Notes under the pieces: model-generated
What the model saw: the letters and a program-made list of their open reading frames with translations, nothing else
The model's database searches: none
What the model was told of the DNA's origin: nothing
Shown: positions 61,289 through 64,000 of the stretch, one piece after another
Layout of the letters: the number at the start of each line of letters is the position of its first letter
Position numbering within the stretch: position 1 is the first letter of the stretch
Assembly (NCBI RefSeq): GCF_900156685.1
Contig: NZ_FTOJ01000003.1
Coordinates: 1-64,000, forward strand
Direction of reading: 5' to 3'
Length of the DNA: 64,000 nt
Source: Chryseobacterium piscicola
GTDB taxonomy: Bacteria > Bacteroidota > Bacteroidia > Flavobacteriales > Weeksellaceae
Program-made: the position numbers and the translations under genes

Positions 61289-62335
61289 TTATAGACTTAC
61301 CTTATATTTTATAAGTTCATCCAGCAATTCAGAAATACTTAATGAAACCACTGCTATCCGTTCATCAGCAGCGCCGTAATAAATATAAAGTGTATCATTT
61401 TCCACAACAGTTCCGGTAGGGAAGCACACATTGTTGACCTCGCCCTTCAGTTCCCATTTTTCTTCTGGGCTGAAAAGCGCATAGGGAAGTCTCGCAATTT
61501 CTTTTTTCGGGTTTTCCAAGTTCAGCAACGCAGCACAAGCACTATACACATAGCCTTTCAAAGAATCGTGAACACCGTGATAGATGATGAGCCAGCCTTT
61601 TTCTGTTTCGATTGGCGGACAGCCACCCCCGATGTAGCTTAATTCGTGATTGTATTTTGGTGCCAAAACAATATCTTCTTTAAAATGCAGAAAATAGTTG
61701 GTCCAAAATTCTGGCGTCAGTTCTTTTAAATTGTCAACCCCTAGAACAATCTGAATGTCAGGTCTTATCCTGTGAAAAAAAAAGAATTTGCCTTTGATCT
61801 TTCTTGGAAAGAAAATGAGATTTTTGCTCCATATAAAAACGTTTTTGTCATCCTTGTTATGGCTGATCTGAAATTCATTAAAACGAACATATTTTTCAGG
61901 AATAGAACCGTTATCCCTGGACAGATCTTTAAATTCTTCATAGGTGATTTGCGGAACAATAATTCCTTGCTTCTCCCAGGTCTTCAGATCGCTGGAAGTT
62001 GCCAATGCACCTAAAGCATTAATGCCGTCATAAGCAGTGTAGGTAAGATAGAACAGCTCTTCAATTTTCACAATCCGGGGATCCTCCATTCCGTGCCTTT
62101 CATAATCATATTCCGGAGAAAGAATAGGAAATCCTAAACGTTCTTCAATCTTTAAAGGATCGGAAAGCCGGCAGTAGCCAATCGTAGAAAAATTGCCTTT
62201 GGCAACGGCTCTGTAAAATAAATGTATAATTCCGTTTTCTTTGATGACTGCAGGATTTAGTACGCCATCTGCTTCAAAAGCCAATTCTGTTTTTCCTAAG
62301 AGAATCCCTTCTTTTTTTATTTTAACTGATTTCAT
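61289..62335 (-). CDS. GH130-family glycoside phosphorylase/hydrolase
   Basis: A 348-residue five-bladed propeller. The catalytic region RHGMEDPRIVKIEELFYLTYTAYDG (Asp85 as likely acid) and GGCPPIETEKGWLIIYHGV match GH130. Members cleave beta-mannosides with phosphate (for example 4-O-beta-mannosyl-glucose or beta-1,2-mannobiose) or, in some, with water. Proteins of this type are often mis-annotated as pesticidal protein Cry7Aa. Its ATG follows the stop of a 43-codon gene directly (TAAATG), so the two are coupled. With the GT4 fusion downstream it may form a make-and-break module for a mannose polymer or oligosaccharide. Confidence 0.87.
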   Translation of the reverse strand: MKSVKIKKEGILLGKTELAFEADGVLNPAVIKENGIIHLFYRAVAKGNFSTIGYCRLSDPLKIEERLGFPILSPEYDYERHGMEDPRIVKIEELFYLTYTAYDGINALGALATSSDLKTWEKQGIIVPQITYEEFKDLSRDNGSIPEKYVRFNEFQISHNKDDKNVFIWSKNLIFFPRKIKGKFFFFHRIRPDIQIVLGVDNLKELTPEFWTNYFLHFKEDIVLAPKYNHELSYIGGGCPPIETEKGWLIIYHGVHDSLKGYVYSACAALLNLENPKKEIARLPYALFSPEEKWELKGEVNNVCFPTGTVVENDTLYIYYGAADERIAVVSLSISELLDELIKYKVSL

Positions 62336-62467
62336 TTAGAGATCTGTAAGTCTGCTATTGTTTTCTTTGTCTTTTCTTTTCGCCAATTTATCGACCCTTT
62401 TTTCTTTGGTAGATTTGGTGGCTGGCGTTTTGTCTGATTTCTTTTTGGTATCTTTTTCTTTAGACAT
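62336..62467 (-). CDS. 43-residue Lys-rich small protein
   Basis: A short gene of 44 codons. The product is MSKEKDTKKKSDKTPATK, then KEKRVDKLAKRKDKENN, and ends LTDL; about a third of the residues are Lys or Arg. Its TAA touches the ATG of the GH130 gene, which supports real translation. It is probably disordered and may bind nucleic acid or act in stress response, but I know no function. Similar basic mini-proteins occur in Bacteroidota stress loci. Confidence 0.6.
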   Translation of the reverse strand: MSKEKDTKKKSDKTPATKSTKEKRVDKLAKRKDKENNSRLTDL

Positions 62468-62616
62468 AATAATGGATTTAGTAGTGCATATAAAGATGGG
62501 GATTATATAATCGCATTGTTTGTAGTGTTCCGTTTAATATTTACATCTATCACATCTTTTTTGTTTTTAATTGATTGTGATTGAAAGCTGTAAAACAAAC
62601 CATCTTCATATGATCA

Positions 62617-63366
62617 TTAGTGCATTCCGTCGCCAGAAGGAAAATGATGAGTATCTCTACCCAAGAAATGAAATAATTTATTCCAAATATTTTTTTTCCT
62701 CTCATAATGATTATTGTAATAGTCTAAAACAGTATGATAATTTTGTTGATACTTTGTAGCCTCTTCCAGAGTACAATCTGCTGGAATGCGATTGATGATC
62801 TGCTGTGAAGTTATATCAACTGTATCCGGAATATATTTCTCAATAAAATCGAGTTCAACTTTGCAAATATTGGTGAGAGACGCGATTAGTGAGAAAATTT
62901 CGTCTTGTGCATTGCAAATGCAAGTACGCCAATATAGTTTTTCTTCTTCCGGAAGAATCTGTAGACCTATTTTTTCTAAGCTTTTATAGTTTTCTGTTAT
63001 GCTGTCTACATAGGATTGATTTTGGAACCAGAATACAGAAGAGTTCAGGGGATTTTTTTCGGCAATATTTTTCTTCAGATATATAAATTGTTCTTTAAGT
63101 AATGCAGAGCTGCTGTTGATTTCTGTAAGAATCGTCATCCATTGGTTTTTTGTGTTTGGTAATAGATTGATTTTAAAGATCAGGCCCGATCTGTTGTTGA
63201 GGTTTTCCAATTCCTTTAGTGAGTTCAATACTTCGGTAAGGTCTTTATCTAGATGGGCATTGGTACTGCGGATATAAAACAACGCAGTAAACTGAATATC
63301 CTGCAATATTTTATTTTTTTTAGAATCTCTCAATCGAATTCTATTGGTATTTAATAAATTTTTCAT
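62617..63366 (-). CDS. Protein of unknown function, helical
   Basis: A 249-residue protein with no signal peptide or membrane helix. It is mainly helical and has a Lys/Arg-rich start (MKNLLNTNRIRLRDSKKNKIL), a region with WRTCICNAQDEIFSLIASL and an end with NIWNKLFHFLGRDTHHFPSGDGMH. No family is recognised. It is 149 bp upstream of the 43-residue gene on the same strand and may belong to the same stress-type cluster. Confidence 0.65.
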   Translation of the reverse strand: MKNLLNTNRIRLRDSKKNKILQDIQFTALFYIRSTNAHLDKDLTEVLNSLKELENLNNRSGLIFKINLLPNTKNQWMTILTEINSSSALLKEQFIYLKKNIAEKNPLNSSVFWFQNQSYVDSITENYKSLEKIGLQILPEEEKLYWRTCICNAQDEIFSLIASLTNICKVELDFIEKYIPDTVDITSQQIINRIPADCTLEEATKYQQNYHTVLDYYNNHYERKKNIWNKLFHFLGRDTHHFPSGDGMH

Positions 63367-63932
63367 CTTATTTTTTTGGTTAAAGTTTTTTTTTTGAATT
63401 CCATTTTTTTTAAAGAAAAAGGATAGCGCTTATAGCATCTATCCATTTCTTAAAACCTTTAGAAAACATATAGACTATTTTCTATTGGCTTTAATTTGAA
63501 AATGAATTATGCTATCGTTATTTTTTTGCCCTATAAGTAATTTGTTCTCATCTGTTTCGCTTAGGCTTTTAATCTGAGGGTAAAAATCTTTTTATAGTGA
63601 ATAATTTTTTTACAATGGTTTTTAGGATTTAGTTTTCAATCTCTTTACTTTGGAGATTTCATTTTCCTTGTAAGATGTGTTTCCATCAGCAGAATGTTTA
63701 ACGTAATATCATTATTACTATACAAAGGTGGATTTTATTAGATCATTGATGTTGTGCATTAATACATAAAATTTATATACATCACACATCCATTATTCTG
63801 CGAATAGTTTTGCCATTGTTTTCAATGTGTGATAGGTGTAAGCCTTTTTAATTGGTTTGTAATGTTTTGATTTTTAATCAAATGTAGCTTTACAATATTG
63901 AAACAACGAAGTTTCGATTAAAGTCATTACAA
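63367..63932. other. Intergenic region between the unknown protein and the BON-domain gene
   Basis: This is 566 bp of AT-rich DNA without a credible gene. A 17-bp dyad TTTGATT-TTT-AATCAAA lies at 63866-63882, about 50 bp before the BON gene, and a short hairpin GAAAC-AACGAA-GTTTC lies near 63901-63916. These may be a regulator site and a leader hairpin. Nothing else stands out. Confidence 0.4.
63866..63882. promoter_or_regulatory. 17-bp dyad, possible operator of the BON-domain gene
   Basis: TTTGATT and AATCAAA are exact inverted arms around TTT. The position about 50 bp upstream of a start codon is suited to a transcription factor, but no factor is known. Confidence 0.35.
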
Positions 63933-64000
63933 ATGAAAACAAACGCAGAATTACAAAAAGATGTTCAGGATGCTATTAAATGGGAACCCTCATTAAATTC
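63933..64000 (+). CDS. BON-domain protein, N-terminal part (runs off the window)
   Basis: The first 22 codons read MKTNAELQKDVQDAIKWEPSLN, the usual start of BON-domain (OsmY-like) proteins of Bacteroidota. BON domains bind phospholipid and occur in proteins induced by osmotic or general stress. The gene continues beyond the right edge. It is divergent from the GT4/GH130 cluster and separated from it by a long control region. Confidence 0.75.
   Translation, partial: MKTNAELQKDVQDAIKWEPSLN

Overview
The window looks like chromosomal DNA of a flavobacterium, most likely a Chryseobacterium-like member of the Weeksellaceae (Bacteroidota). The DNA is AT-rich. Promoters follow the Bacteroidota pattern TTG - about 17-21 nt - TAnnTTTG, and Shine-Dalgarno sequences are essentially absent. 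Several gene architectures are typical of the group: a fused E1 alpha/beta dehydrogenase, a DAHP synthase fused to chorismate mutase, an epsilon ATPase subunit lacking its helical domain, a DUF2723/GT117 membrane protein, and GH130 next to GT4. The content is mostly core chromosome. No prophage, plasmid or CRISPR array was seen; the only mobile DNA is an IS3-family fragment at the left edge. LAYOUT. 1-0.6 kb: an IS3-type orfA fragment abuts the 3' remnant of an outer-membrane receptor. 0.6-4.5 kb: ribF divergent from atpD-atpC, then a secreted protein of unknown function. 4.7-11.4 kb: a radical SAM protein and an O-acylation set (MBOAT acyltransferase plus two SGNH proteins). 11.5-14.8 kb: a secreted glucosaminidase-type hydrolase, an alpha-oxoamine synthase and a cysteine-synthase-fold enzyme; the last two fit the first two steps of sulfonolipid (capnine/sulfobacin) synthesis. 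15-21.8 kb: two large membrane glycosyltransferase-like proteins, an AraC regulator and a DUF421 protein with a zinc ribbon. 22-28.8 kb: a carotenoid operon (crtI-crtB-SRPBCC-crtZ-lycopene cyclase-photolyase) divergent from a TetR regulator. 28.9-34.7 kb: dnaX with a frame break at an A10 run, a Tyr-rich leader peptide ahead of DAHP synthase/chorismate mutase, rsgA, ndk, a candidate small RNA and rpe. 34.8-44.9 kb: M42 peptidase, DUF4294 protein, aldo/keto reductase, thioredoxin protein, deoxyinosine-type DNA glycosylase, queA, rlmN, small envelope proteins and a polyprenyl synthase. 44.8-47.1 kb: a TPR-transmembrane-AraC regulator divergent from a tiny lipoprotein. 47.3-58.8 kb: fused 2-oxoacid dehydrogenase E1, two lipoproteins, an Mpo1-like protein, an APC permease, a 987-residue TPR protein, a plug-less outer-membrane barrel and tRNA-Arg(TCG). 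59-64 kb: a stress- or reserve-carbohydrate-like cluster (GT4 fused to an alpha/alpha-barrel, GH130, a 43-residue basic protein, an unknown protein and the start of a BON-domain gene). HOW THE GENES WORK TOGETHER. Much of the window concerns the cell envelope: O-acylated polysaccharide, sulfonolipid, carotenoid, isoprenoid chain and outer-membrane proteins. The rest is translation and DNA housekeeping. The observations most worth follow-up are the aromatic leader peptide, the dnaX slippage site, the CapA/CapB-like pair, two candidate small RNAs, a set of promoters that imply leaderless mRNAs, and the GT4/GH130 module. All assignments come from reading the sequence and recalling family motifs; no database search was run.
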